This document shows positions 22,560-35,059 of a stretch of 64,000 nucleotides of DNA, in pieces (position 1 is the first letter of the stretch; each line of letters starts with the position of its first letter). A program made the position numbers and the translations under genes. Below the pieces are notes generated by a model that was given only the letters and a program-made list of their open reading frames with translations, had not been told where the DNA came from and searched no databases. Source of the DNA: Capsicum annuum (taxonomy: Eukaryota; Streptophyta; Magnoliopsida; Solanales; Solanaceae); contig NC_061122.1 in NCBI RefSeq assembly GCF_002878395.1, positions 76,700,998-76,764,997 on the forward strand, given 5' to 3'.

Positions 22560-24000
22560 TCTTTGCACTGTGTCCCTATTGTCAATGAGTTTTCTAAAGT
22601 ATTTCCCAGGGCTGTTCTTAGTATTCCTCTCAATAGGGAAATAGAATTTAGGATTGATTCTCTACTGAATAACTGTCATATCTCAATTCCTCCTTATAGA
22701 ATGGCTCCTACAGAGTTAAAGTAGCTATAGAAGAAATTAAAAGATCTTCTTGATAATTGTTTTATCCATCCTAGTGTTTCTACGTAGCGTGCTCCCATGT
22801 ATTTCATTTATAAAAAGGATGGGTCTCTTCGGATATTTATAGATTATCAACAATTGAATAAGGTGACAGTGAAGAATAAGAATTCTCTTTCTAGGATAGC
22901 TGATTGATTTGACCAATTTTAGGGTGATAGAAGCTTCTTTAAGATTGATTTTTCTTGGGTTATCTTCAGCAGAAAATTAGGGATACTAATCACCCTAAGA
23001 CTGCTTTCCAAAGCCGATATGGTCACTATGAGTCCTTTGTTATTTGATTTGGATTGACTAATTTACTAGCTAATTTTATGGATTTTATGAATAGAATTTT
23101 CTAGAAGTTCTTTGATTTGTTTATGATAGTATTGAAAAGTGATATTTTGGTGTATTATGAGAGCGAGAGGATCATGCCGATCACCTCTAAATTCTATTAC
23201 AGACTCTTAACTATCAAAGATTGTATTCTAAATTCTCTAATTGTGACTTTTGATTGAATGCTATGACCTTCTAGGTCATGTTGTTTTTAGTAAGGGGATC
23301 AACGTTGATCCAAATAAAGTTTAGGCGGTGAAAAGGTGGACTAGACCCATAACTCAAATTGATATTCAAAGCGTCTTGTGGTTGGCTGGTAAGTATAAGA
23401 GTTTTATGGAGAGTTTTTGGTCAATCATTCCTCCATTGACAAAGTTGACTCAGAAAAAAGGTGAAGTTCTTATTATCCGATGCTTATGATGGCAGCCTGA
23501 AGAAGTTGAAGGATAAGTTGACTTTTACTCTATTTTGTACCTTTCCCGAATGTACTGGAGGATTCATGGAGTATTGTGATGTGCCACGTATAGGACTGTT
23601 TTGTTTTAATGGAGCGTGGTAAGGTTGTGGCCTATGCTTCTAGGCAACCTAAGGTTCATAAAAGGAATTATCTAATCCATGATTTAGAGTTTGTAGTTTT
23701 AGTTTTTTCTTTGAAAATTTGGCCATTTTTTTAATATTGTACATGTGGACATTTATTTTGATCATAACAACTTTTGGTATGTCTTTACTTTGAATAAATT
23801 GAATCTTTGACCGAGGTAATGACTCGAATTGCTTAAGGATTACGATTCTTCACTACCATCAAGGTAAAGCTAATATGGTTGCAATGCTCAAAGTAGGTTG
23901 TCTATGCGGACCTTATCTCACATGGATGAGGGCAAGTGAGTATTGGTTAAGTATATCCACTAGATGACTAACTTGGGAGCTCATCTTTTAGACTGTAAGG
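22560..24000 (+). pseudogene. Decayed reverse transcriptase and RNase H
   Basis: The start is VNEFSKVFPRAVLSIPLN (about 22580), then PPYRMAPTELK and [19 protein letters not shown] (about 22810-22870). The catalytic box, normally FIDD, reads LKSDILVYY (about 23130-23155), so the first of the two aspartates is gone. RNase H is represented by GGFMEYCDVPR (about 23560), where the lineage usually has a CDAS. Many frameshifts occur. The fragment is continuous with the protease upstream and integrase downstream. Confidence 0.8.
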
Positions 24001-24099
24001 AGCGAGAACTGATTAATCAAGAGGTGGTTAAATTATCCCTTAGTGCTAAGTTATAGAAGAAGCAAGATTTTGATCCCATTCTTATGTTAATGAAGGATG

Positions 24100-25555
24100 A
24101 AGTGGAGAAGAAAAAGGTTATGACCTTTTAGATTTGTTGAGATCGTATATTAAGGTGTTACATTAGGTTTTGTGTTCTACATGTTAATAGGCTGCTAGAG
24201 AACATTTTGAGTTAGGCTTATGAGTTAAAGTATACAGTTTAGGTTCCGCCATGATGTATCATGATTTGAAAGAGAATTTTTGGTAGAATAATATGAAAAA
24301 GGGAGTGGCCAATATTGTTGATAAGTGTAGAGTTTGTTAGACAGTGAAGGTAGAAGACATGAGGCTCGATCGCATGTCTCAAGAGATTGAGTTGCCCATG
24401 TGGAAGCGGGAGATGATCACTATGGATTTCTTTACAGGTCTTCCACAGTCTCATAATCAATATGACTCGATTTTGTTATTGTGGATTCGATGACTAATCT
24501 GGTCATTTCTTTTTTGTGAGGACTACTTACTTTGGTATTGATTATTCTAAGTTATTCCTTGAGGAAATAGTAAGATTGAATGGAATGTTAAGGTCTATCA
24601 TTTTTGATCTAGGTATTTAATTATTTTCTCAGTTATGGCATTCATCTTAGAGAGGTTTGGGGACAAAGGTGAACCTTAGCACCACTTTCCACCCTCAAAT
24701 GGATGGACAAGAAGAGAGAATATTTCAGACCTTTAAGAATATGCTAAGGGCCTGTATGTTTGACTTTAAGGGAAGTTGGGTCAATCATTTACCTCTTATT
24801 ATGTTTTCATATAATAATAGTTATCAATATGGCATTGGAATGGCTTCTTTTAAGGATTTTTATAGTAGGATATGTAACTCTCATATCAGGTTGTTTGAGG
24901 TTGGGGAGACTAGATTGTTTGGTCAGGACATGGTTAAGCAAACAACGAAGAAGGTGAAGGTGATTAGGAATAGTCTAAAGAGTGCCAAAAGTCTCCAAAA
25001 GTCTTATGCTAATGTGAGGCAAAGGGAGTTGGGGTTAAAGGTAGGTGACTGGGTTTGGGAAGAAGGGGTAGCTTCATCCTTGGTATGTGGGTTCGCATAA
25101 GATTTTGCAATGAGTGGGGAATGTTGCTTATGAATTGGACTTCCCTATGAGTTTGAGTTCTATTCATCTGATTTTTTGTGTGTCGATGTTGAAGATGTTT
25201 TTGGGTAATCCTTCTTTGATTGTAACTATTTTGAATGTTGGTATTTCAGATTCCTTATGTTATAAGGAAGTCCTAATTGAGATTTTTGATCGGCAAGTTC
25301 ATAGTTTGAGGACTAAGAATATGCCTTTGGTGAAAGGCCTTTAGAGGAATCGAAAGGTAGAGGAAGCTACTTTTGAAGATGAAGAGGACATGAAATCCAA
25401 ATATCTATTACTATTTCCCATACTAAATAAAGGGTTAGAGGTATGGGTTTTCTTTTCACTCTTATCCCTTTGAAAATTTTGCTCATGGTTATGATTGGTT
25501 TAAGTCTTGTATTCGTGCAAATCTGTACCTTAGTTCCTCTTATTCAGGTACGAAT
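24100..25555 (+). pseudogene. Decayed integrase with C-terminal chromodomain
   Basis: A CRVC pair from the zinc-binding HHCC module is at ~24330. All three core acidic residues are still readable: TMDFFTGLP (about 24420), IIFDLGI (about 24600) and the Glu in DGQEERIFQTF (about 24700-24735). An open frame at 24657-25100 covers the third residue through VGDWVW. The chromodomain-like end lies at 25114-25400 (YKEVLIEIFDRQVHSLRTKN; then RNRKVEEATFEDEEDMKSKY), as in chromoviruses that target heterochromatin. Stops remain at 24628 and elsewhere. This is the best-preserved integrase core in the window. Confidence 0.85.
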
Positions 25556-25570
25556 GATCCTGGGGGGTTA
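25556..25570 (+). other. Polypurine tract before 3' LTR
   Basis: GATCCTGGGGGGTTA lies immediately before the LTR start TGTAATATCCCGG. This ties the upstream gag-pol to the B LTR at 25571 as its own 3' LTR. Confidence 0.75.
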
Positions 25571-27250
25571 TGTAATATCCCGGTTTTGAACTATGAATTT
25601 TTGTCATTATTATGCAACTGCTCAGGCACGACTCAACTGATGTGTTGTGAAGATTCATGATGAAGTTTATGGTTTGCATTCATGGTCTCACTAGAGTGGT
25701 TTTTCAAGTTTTGTCCTTTAATAACAAACCCATGGTACAATTCATCATTCACGTGATGAGTTATTTGGTGTCACTCATTGTCTTAATAGTAGCGGTAGCC
25801 CAGGAGTCTATCTTGGTCATGACTTTATCCTTATAAGTCATAGGGTGATTTCAAGATCCATAGGGATAGACCTATGACAATAACAGTAAGGGATCACAAT
25901 CTAAGGTTCTCAGGCTACGAGTTTCGGTGCTGAATCATGACCAGTGACCCTGAGTCGTTACCTGACCTATAGCGACTGGCGACAGTTTTTCTTACATTTT
26001 AATTATGGGGAACTTTTTTAATTTCATCCTTTTATCAATTATAACCCATGACCATAAAACATCCTAAAGGTTTTTTCTCATTATCTTAACAAGTCAAATT
26101 AACTCTCCTCTCTTTCAAATTCCCAAGTCAAGAACAAAGCTGGGGTTTCAACTAATTAGTCATCTAAGGTTCAATTTGTGACTTCTCTTCAAATTTTCTT
26201 TATGTTTTCAGGAATGTATCTCTTCCCTAGAAAAGTATTATATTTTTGCTTGCAATGGTTTGATATTCCCATGGTTTTAATGTCTGCTTTTGGAATTTAG
26301 GTTGAGGGATTTCAATTGCTATTTTTTAATTGTTCTTGCCATGGTATGTTTGCATATTTTTATGCTTTATTTATGGATTTTGGACATATTTGCTGCATGG
26401 GAATGGTAAAAGGAATGGGGGTCGAGGATTCCCCCAAATTTATAGATAATGGAGTAAGTGTCTTGGTATTCCCCTACTTCTAAGGATTTTTGTATGAAAT
26501 TGATAATTACCTCAACCCAAATGCATAATTGGTTGAAAAATATTGATAATTACATGGTTTTGCTTACTCTTCAAATATATTGCATTGCGCTAATGGCTAA
26601 ATGGATGAAAATGCTTCTGAAACGCCCTAGCTAGCCATATTTTTATTAAAAAATAGGATTTAGGGCTCGTAGCATTACTCTAGGTAGATAGATAATTGGA
26701 AAGGCATGAACATATAAGCTTGCAAGTGTAATTGGTATGAAAATAACAATGGTATATGTCATGATGGATGTTATTTTAGTTTAATTAATGGGTTATGTGC
26801 AAATATTTTAATTTGGGATTGAAGAGGGTTATGTAGCTTGCCCTTTAAGGTGGAGGTTCTGGGGTGGACCAATATTGGAAACCACCTTTGCTGGAGTGGG
26901 GGTCTTTATGGACATGGACATTTTTCACACTTATATATATTTTGAATTGGATGGGGTCGAGGCATTCCCTGGATCATCCATGGATTTTTCCTGGTTCATG
27001 CAACTAACACACTATAGGACCCTTTCAGTAGGAGAGCTGAAACTTTATAGCCTGAAGGTGCCCTTAGGATGGATAAAGCTACATAGTCCAGTCTAATGAT
27101 TTTAAATCTCATGCATAAACCTTGTCCCCTATCCTAGGATTATGTATATAAGTATATTTGAATATATTTTAACATGTACGTTGAGTGTAGATTTAATTTT
27201 GAAGTGGCATTAGTTTATCCCTTCACTGAGTTACATGCAAGCGCTCATCC
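25571..27250 (+). mobile_element. B-type 3' LTR, truncated on the right
   Basis: It starts TGTAATATCCCGG. It aligns with 11639-13451 through the GAGTCRTGACC-rich stretch (25620-25980), the 'aagtcaagaacaaagctgggg' block (26126) and the 'cccttcactgagttacatg' block near 27215. About 450 bp of the LTR end are missing compared with 42811-43515. A gag fragment follows at ~27255. The open frames at 26875 and 27235 are chance frames. Confidence 0.75.
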
Positions 27251-27254
27251 CAAA

Positions 27255-27620
27255 AACCTTCTTAGGATGCTACATTGTTGGTACTGAAGTGATGATCTTT
27301 CAGCTGTCAAAAAGATTCATAAGCTTCACCGTGGTTATCGCGATGAGCAGAAGAAGTTATGCTTCTAGTATGGTAAGCTCAGTTATATTTAGAGGAACTT
27401 TCCTTCAGCTAAGATGGCTATTAGAGCTAATAATGTCCTAGTTGTTGCTTCATTAGCTCCTGCACAAAAGGGTGCTACTTCTGGTACTTGCACTAGTTAG
27501 TATCGTCTTCATTCCCTTGCCATCCATTAGGAAATTGAGGCATATCCTGATGTTTTCACTTGTACATTAAATATTTTCTCTCAAAATTTTGTTGCCACTT
27601 CAAGTATCAAGAATAGTCTG
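27255..27620 (+). pseudogene. Fragment of gag zinc knuckle and protease start
   Basis: The text reads KLCF(stop)YGKLSYI(stop)RNFPSAK across 27350-27415. This is a CCHC-knuckle relic matching 21890-21950. ASLAPAQKGATSGT follows, then DVFTCTLNIFSQN (about 27550), which begins a protease domain and stops short of its active site. Same strand as both neighbouring LTRs. It is a short internal scrap between two B LTRs. Confidence 0.7.
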
Positions 27621-27925
27621 TACATTTGTCTTAAAATAAAAGAGTTAACATAGAAAGATAGAGTAGAAATGGTAACTCGACTCCAAAAGCTCACACTATC
27701 TTTGAATATCAACACAACACCAATGTCGATCAATCACGACAACTAGTAATAACATCTACACCAAAAAGGAACAGAATTCCAGTTTAGTATAAAATAAATT
27801 CATACTAAGTAGGCATCATTGGCCGACGAAGCTGAATCAACATATAAGAATGATGCAATTCAAGATAACATAACTAAGTCAATGTAAGGAAATGTACCAA
27901 AAATATCTCCAAGATCGCTATACAC
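27621..27925. other. Unassigned spacer between element fragments
   Basis: No frame or terminus is seen. Parts ('aaagctcacactatc') faintly resemble the minus-strand end of B LTRs (29650, 41000). It may be a worn inverted LTR scrap. Confidence 0.3.
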
Positions 27926-29215
27926 TATAATACCCCTGGTTTTGACCTTTGAAAATTTTTGGGTTTCGATATAACTTTTTAGGTTATGACTCAGGTGGGA
28001 AGTCATGAAGACTCCTCCCGAGTCATAGGAGCCAATCATAGCTTGACTAGTGAGGTTTCCCCTATGTTTTTATTTGGGTAACAACTAGGAACAAACAAGT
28101 CGTAGGTTGAGGCCATGAGTCATGATGGGTTACTTGTTACAATAATAGTTTGGTTGCCCTGAGACATTGGCCAGACTACAAGTCTATTAAAAGACTCATA
28201 GCCAGTTACTATAAGTCATCATTTAACCTGTAATACCTGGCAAAAATTATTTGTACATTTAATTAAGGGCACTTTGGTCATTTCCCTCCCTTCTAAACAT
28301 AACTTCCATGACCTAAATACCCTAAGGGACATTATGTTTCATCATTTAACCAGTCATAAACACTCTCTTTTATCTCAAATTGCTAAGTCAAGTACAAAGC
28401 TAAGGTTTCTAAGGGATTGGTCATCTAGGGCTCAATTAGTAATTTCTCTTTCAGTGTTCTTGGTTCTTTGAGACATATCTCTTCCCTAACATGGTTTTAT
28501 ATAAAAGCATATGTTTAATAATGGTTTATGTAAATTTAACTATGGGTTTTTAATGATGGGTTAAGGGTTTTGTGTGTTTGTTACCTGGTTGGTTTTCCCA
28601 TGGTTTTGGAATTATTATTAATACTTTATCTCATGGTTAGAACTAATGTATTCATGTGTTTGGTGAATTGGAAAGGGGTTCGTGGCATTTTTGCTATTTT
28701 ATGAAACTTGGCTTGGAACTGGCATTAACCTCAACCCTATTATAATTTTTTTTGAAACATGGAAATATGCATGATTTAACCCACTTTTGAAACTATTGTA
28801 TTGAATAAAAGGTTAATGAAACATAAATGGTTTTGAAAGGCCTTAGTGGACATAATTTGGTTTTAAATTGGAGCTTGGGGTCATTGATTTTTCCAAGTTG
28901 GTGGATAAATGGAATGGCATGATTCTATAAGCTTGCAAGCATATTGGTATGACGATACCAATGGTGAATAACTTAATAAATGATTATTGTCTAAATGGAT
29001 AGGTTATGTGAAAATGTTTTAGTAAGTATTAAAGGGGCTCGTGTGGCTCTCCATGGAAGGTGGAGGTTTTTTGGGGAGGGGGACCGATACTGAAACAACA
29101 TTTTATGGCGTGGGAGACTTTTTGACAGTGTGCATAGTTCACACTGGTTTAAATGTTTTGGATTGACTGGGAATCTAGGAATTTCATGGCTCATCCTTCG
29201 ATTTTACGATTTTGG
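27926..29215 (+). mobile_element. B-type LTR, right end missing
   Basis: It starts TATAATACCCCTGG (TG decayed to TA) and follows the B layout: GAGTCATGA-like words 27990-28230, then 'aagtcaagtacaaagctaagg' (28384). It stops near 29190-29215, where a minus-strand B LTR begins. The two LTRs are tail to tail. Confidence 0.65.
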
Positions 29216-29230
29216 GTCGCTACCACGAAC

Positions 29231-31487
29231 TGTGTTACAACCATAATTAGGGCCTGGCCATTACGGGTATCTCAAGTCCAGCGCGGACCGAAGATCACCC
29301 CCTTTACCTAACAAAACAAAACCTACCACACTCTAAGGTTAGACGAATTCTGAACATATTACAAGATAATAGATTATCAATTTAATTCATTATAATTGAT
29401 CTATAACCAAAACCAACCATCCACAACTAAGAAATCGACCAATACTAGTATCAATGACAATACTAATACCAATACCAATACCAATGCCAATACCAATACA
29501 ACAATGCCTATGCCCATTGTAGTCCAAAAAGCCTCTAATTGAAATAAAAGAATATCCAGTTGGGACATGCCCCCGACCATAGCCAAATCAAAGACCAAAG
29601 GAATAGTAAAGTGATAAAAAAATCTATACTATGAAATAGAGTCGTCTGAAGTATGGAAGCTCACAATATCAGCCTGACTCAAAAGTTATCCCCGAAAAAC
29701 CTAGTCACTGGCAAGAGGAGGTGAAGTATGAAAAATTCCTGCATCATGTGGGGATACAACATCTGAAGACGTTTAGCAAGGTGAAATCTAGCATGAAACT
29801 CGAGGATAAGGATACCATAATGATACGAAGAAAAGATTAAAAATATTCAAAAGCCAATCCACATAATCAACTTCAAATACATAAACACATATATAACATG
29901 CTTGGATTGGGAACAAGGCTTAACAAGTTTTTCAAAACTTTAACCTGGATTGTGTAGCTAAACCATCATATAATAGTACCCAGGGGATATACGGTCCCCA
30001 TCTCTCACCTCCTGGTAGGTCCCATTGTGTGTAGCCCGACGAATCAGAGAATGATCTCATATATATACACACGGTGGACTTGAACGCTCCAACATATACC
30101 ATGGTAACATAAGCACCCGATTACATAATGGTTTAGGGGTACTTAAACCTCCCTAATCATTAAATAATAATGGGTACTCGAAGTTCCCTGATCACTTTGA
30201 TCCCCTCGTCAGTGAATGCGGTTTCCAGTATCGGTCACTCGGACCTCTACTCTCATGATGCGGCTAAACAACCCTTATTAGAGTCCAATTAAAAGTATTG
30301 TCACACAATCCCATTCAATGATCCATACTAAAATTTTAGCCATACATTGTTCGTATCGTCATACCAACTACACTTACAAGGTAAAACATCATGCCAAAAT
30401 AAATTTAAATAACTTGGGGAGAACAACTTTCTTTGTTCATTAATACACATTAGGGAACACCAACTCTATTTGTTCATTAAATCATACTATTGTAGTTCCA
30501 ATAACTTTTCATATCATGCAATAATTTAAGAAAAATTTAATTCCACAAATTTTCCACAGTTCTCATAACTAGAAAAAATTTCACATTTTGGGGTTGGGGA
30601 CATAACGGCTTCTAGAGTCACAAGTTTGGGAAGCAATTCCGTTGTTCATTCACCGTCCCCATGCTCCGAAATGTTCAAAAACATATTTAAAGCATTAAAA
30701 TCATACATGAGCCATGAAAAAAATTATTCAATCCATAAATATTAAAAAAATCCAACCCATGTTTAAAAAACTATTAGAGTAATTTCATGAACAATACTTT
30801 AAATAACATGTTTCAAGAAAATTATCAATGAGGGAAGAGTAACGTGCCTAAATCATCATAAAGAAGGGAGAAAAATAACCCTTGAGAGCCGTAATTAATC
30901 AGTCTTTTGAAAAACCTAAGTGTTCTTGACCTTGAGGATATGCGAGTGTTCTAAGAGGTTATTTTATGTGTTTTCGATATATAATGATGCACTAAGAAAG
31001 TGATAAGATGTGGATTTTAAGTTGTAAAAGAGGGGAAATGCCAAGAATGCCATCAAAGTAAAAGCTAAAAAACCGCACCATTGGTTATGAGTCAACCCCT
31101 TGACTTGTACCCACACCATATGATGCGTGACCATGAGTCATAAGAAAGAATATGACTAAGACCCCCATATACTGCCGACCTTACAACTGTACCAGCAAAC
31201 TTGTAATGCTATGTTACGACTCGTCAGGTCTAGTCGTGAGCAATAAAAAACCCAAATGAATTAAACACTTGACATCCTATGATTTAAACATAAGACTCAT
31301 AACTCATCCTCATGGCTCATATTGAGCCACTTATACTTAGATCACAACCAAGATACAAACTTATTGGTTTTGTTATGACTTATCCCAATGAGTCATTAAC
31401 ACAACCTACGACTCTAGGGGTCCAGTCCTAACCAAGGCACTGAGCCCAAAGGTCAAGAAATTTTCTGCCGAAATTTAGGGTGTTTCA
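29231..31487 (-). mobile_element. B-type LTR (minus strand), 3' LTR of the integrase fragment
   Basis: On the minus strand it starts at 31487 with TGAAACACCC and runs to about 29231, where it meets the plus-strand LTR. A purine tract precedes it and the integrase fragment at 31690-32852 lies upstream in the same orientation. It carries clustered GAGTCATGACC words (31080-31440) and a short TTGGTA hexamer repeat (29461-29500). A Val/Leu-rich frame over the hexamers (29401-29598) is an artefact. Confidence 0.75.
29461..29500 (-). repeat. TTGGTA hexanucleotide microsatellite in B LTR
   Basis: About five imperfect ACCAAT units (TTGGTA on the element strand) lie near the LTR end. A similar run is at 40813-40840 in another B LTR, and plus-strand traces are at 45019-45032 and 49889-49915. 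The repeat is therefore inherited, with copy number varying between LTRs. Confidence 0.75.
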
Positions 31488-31503
31488 ATTGTCCCCCACT
31501 TGG
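31488..31503 (-). other. Polypurine tract (minus strand)
   Basis: AAGTGGGGGACAATT on the minus strand directly precedes the LTR start TGAAACACCC. Confidence 0.7.
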
Positions 31504-31689
31504 ATCAGTCATCCTCGAATAATGGTACAAGGCAACACAAGTTTGATTTCACTCCATATACCTTTATCCAATATATAAAACAAAGATGCCAAGAAAATCA
31601 CTGTTTGCTTTAAGAAAGTCAGAAAACAAAGATGTTAAGAATAACACATACCTTATGCATGATTTTAAAGAGTAGGAAAATAGAATAGA

Positions 31690-32852
31690 TACTTGGTATT
31701 CATGTCCTTTTAAGCTTCCTACGTAACCTCTTCAACCTTGTGGATCCTCTGTAGAACTTTTATCGAAGCTACATCCTTCGCCTGAAATAAATAAACTTAT
31801 ATCTAAGACCTCAATTAGGAATTTCTCATACGATAAGGAATCTGAAATACCTACCTCTTCCAAAGGTATAGCCATCGAAGGATCACCCACACACTTTCTC
31901 AACATTGACACATGAAACACCAGATGAATGGAAATAAAACTAGGAGGAAACTCAACTCATATGCAACCTTACCAACTGTCTTTAAGACAATGTCTGGGCG
32001 ACATACCGTGAACTGGGCTTTCCCTTCTCCCCAACTGTATTACTCCCTTCATGGGAGATACCTTTAAGAAAACCCAATCGCTAGCCTCAAACTCTAACTC
32101 CCTATGCCTCACATCTATATAGAACTTTTGGAGACTTTAGGAAGCTTTATTTCTACGCCAAATCGCCTTCACCTTCCCCATCACTTTGTGAACCAAATCG
32201 AGTCAAAACATCTCTGCCTTACCAACCTTGAACCACTCAATAGGATATCTACGTCTCTTACCATATAATGCCTCAAATAAAGCAGTCCCAATACTAGAGT
32301 GGTAGTTGTTACTATGCACAAACTCTATAAGAGGCAAATGTTCAACCCAACTACCACCATAGTCAATCACATAAGCCCAAAGCATGTCTTCTAGTGTCAG
32401 AATAGTCCTTTCAGCTTACCCATCCGACTGTGGGTGGAAGGCATTACTAAGATTCACCTTAGTTCCAAAACCTCTCTGAAAAGAATGCAAAAAATGCAAT
32501 GAGAATTGATTAACACAATCTAACATGATAGAAATAGGTGCCCTATGCAACTTCTCAATCTTTTGGAAGAACAACTTTGCATATTCCTCTGTCGAATAAT
32601 TAGTCCTCACTGGCAAGAAGTGAGAGGAATTTTGTCACCCTATACATGATAACTCAAATCATATCAAATCGATTCTGAGAACAAGGAATACCGATAACAA
32701 AATCTATGTTAATCACCTGCCGCTTCCACTAGTTAAATCAATCTCTTAAGTCAACCGACTGGGCCTCTTGTGCTCAACCTTCACTTGTTGAAATGCCATG
32801 CATTAATCCATAAAATAGGCCACATCTCGCTTCATATTGTTCTACCAATAAA
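31690..32852 (-). pseudogene. Decayed integrase and chromodomain region
   Basis: From right to left: a worn HHCC end (QQVKVEHKRPSR, about 32790), INIDFVIGIP with the first Asp (about 32710), SIMLDCVNQF with the second (about 32525), and an AERTILTLEDML segment with the Glu (about 32400). A stop (TAA from CAA) lies just before AERT. The part after the core reads ESWVEHLPLIEF-like, then FHVSMLRKCVGDPS and SYEKFLIEVLDI at the chromodomain border (31732-31920). The core triad is readable, but stops break the gene. Everything upstream of integrase is replaced by an E LTR at 32853. Confidence 0.8.
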
Positions 32853-35050
32853 TACTATACCCCAAAATTATCTTAGCATAATTCATCCCGTAGTACGTGT
32901 ACTATAGGCTTAGAACCTAAAAATTTTGCTAAGTGTTGGGGACTTAGTTTCATTTTTGGCCTCTTAACTTTGTTCAGTTTTTAAAGTGACCTTCCCAACT
33001 CTGGAATGTATGTTTTTGAGTTGATTTAAGTTCAAGGGTATAAGTATCATGTCTCGCCTAAGTTGGAGATTTTTTAGATGAGGTTCGGACCACGTTTGGA
33101 TTTCCAAAATAGTAGCTTACGCGATTGTGGCATATCACGGTTGCTATAACTGTGGTCACCTCACCACATCATGATGAAGATCAAAAGGACAATTGTTACA
33201 TTCCAGCAATTCATCGTGATTGCACTGCTTGGTAGTGGAATCGCGAACACTTCCTTGGCCTATTGCGGTAAAGGTCAATTTTTGGTTCCTATTATGAAAT
33301 TTAATTTCGCATGGTTAGTCTCATGTTTTCACCCTCACTTTAACATGGGATTTAGGTTCTAAAAGGTATTACTACCTCATTCTTCATAATTCACTAAAAA
33401 AACAAACCATTCTTTATCGAGAACAAGCCCTAGAACCTTTAAGATTGAAGCTCAATCATCAAGAAAATCACCAAGAACTTCAGCAATACTTCAAGGTATG
33501 TTAGATGTTCTTCCATGGGCCCTTTTCACTATGGAGTTCAACAATCCAATTTCAAATTCAAAGTTATGATTTTCTAAATGTTTTTGTGGTTTTAACCATA
33601 TATCTCCATGAATTTTTATTCTATACCATGTTTATATATAATTGTTAATGTTATTAATCCCCACATGTTTGAATGGTCTGTTCATTGACTAAAATCTTAA
33701 TTGGTGATTTTAGTAGTGAAATCATTTTATTACAACAAGTCTTCAGACTACTCCCATGTTTTGCTCAAACATGAATTAAAAGTGTTCGATGAAATGCTTA
33801 CAAGAATGAGTTTTGAATGAATACTTACATATCATGCCCTTAAAGTTTTTGTATGATCTTTCTATTATTGCTATCGAGTCCTGGGGGTTATTATACCCAA
33901 AATTTAGTTGTTTTATTATGTTTTCAGTAGTTATAGAAATGTCCTCAGTCGTATCACGAGAAGTAGTATTTGTTCAATTAGCATGGTTAGTGCGAGCTCA
34001 GTTAAGCTTAGTGCATTTTAGTGATCAATTTTGGTATAGTTAGGAGTAGGATTCAGCATTAAGCAAATCCAGGGATGAGGGCATTCCTACCAGCTTAGGG
34101 TTTGACCCTTAGTAGTAGTCCCTGAGATACAGAACTACGTAGCCAGTGTAGGTTAACATATCTTACTGCCAATATGAGGTTGAAATACATATATATATAT
34201 CTCATGAGTCTTCTTGCCATATTAGTGTTGACCCAACCCTTGTAAGTAAACCATGGAACGATACTAACACCCTTCCAACTGCATTACAAGTTGGACCCAA
34301 AATTAGTCCATATTGGAGCATGTCGTTAGATGATAGCTCTCACGGTTTTAGTTCCAGTATTCATTTTAGTCTTGCTTGACTATAGCATATAGTTTATATT
34401 TATCAAATTTTAGTATTTTAGTTTGCATACAAGTTAAGAACTTGTTCTATACTTGGTTATGTATTCTCAGTATTTACAGTTTTTATGCTATCTTATGCAG
34501 TATTTCATGTTATATATTAAGTTAGTTATTACTCATGCACATAAACCCATGAATATCTTCCTCATCTAATTTACCATTCTAGTATATCAAAGTACTGATA
34601 GCATACTCATTTCGTATGATATGATGTTTCATATCATAGTTTCGGAGAAACAAGTTCCCGATCGCACCTAGATATCCCAATGAACCCATAACAACAACAT
34701 TAGTGAGTCCTCATGTTTTGAGGACTGTTATGTTTACTTTAGTAAGTAAAGTTTTAGCACTTGTTCAGAGTTAAATGGGGACTTGTCCTATAAACTACAC
34801 TTTCAGTTAGTAGAGGCTTCTGTACACTTTTAGTTAGTTATTCCTCTATCAGTTGATATTGATAATCTTACAGTATTTTTTCAGATAGTGTATCAATATT
34901 TTAATTTAGTATTGTTTTTCATATTTAAAAATGTTATGGCATTTTTAGTTAGATTTTTCACATGTTATTTATTATTTTATTATGTGCTCGTAGTAGGTAC
35001 CAGCATCGTTTGGCTCATGGTTACTTATGATCGTAAGCATCGTGTGGCAC
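32853..35050 (+). mobile_element. E-type LTR (A group), 5' LTR of a deleted element
   Basis: The start is TACTATACCCC, matching TGTAATACCCC at 36334; the next ~370 bp match 36334-36727 closely. A GC-richer block (33110-33260) with CGCGATTGTGGC-like words corresponds to the variable block of A LTRs. A hairpin at 34615-34638 and the 'gaggcttctg' end region also match A LTRs. The right end is worn, near 35050, where integrase sequence starts without a primer-binding site or gag. Confidence 0.75.
34615..34638 (+). other. Conserved LTR hairpin, E version
   Basis: TATGATATGA and TCATATCATA form a 10-bp stem with loop TGTT, at the place where A LTRs have CTATGGTGT/ACACCATAG. The stem bases differ but pairing is kept. 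Confidence 0.7.
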
Positions 35051-35059
35051 CCAAGATGT

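Noticed and set aside
29401..29598. Val/Leu-rich membrane-like open frame on the minus strand
   Set aside because: It is the translation of a TTGGTA hexamer run and its flanks in an LTR.
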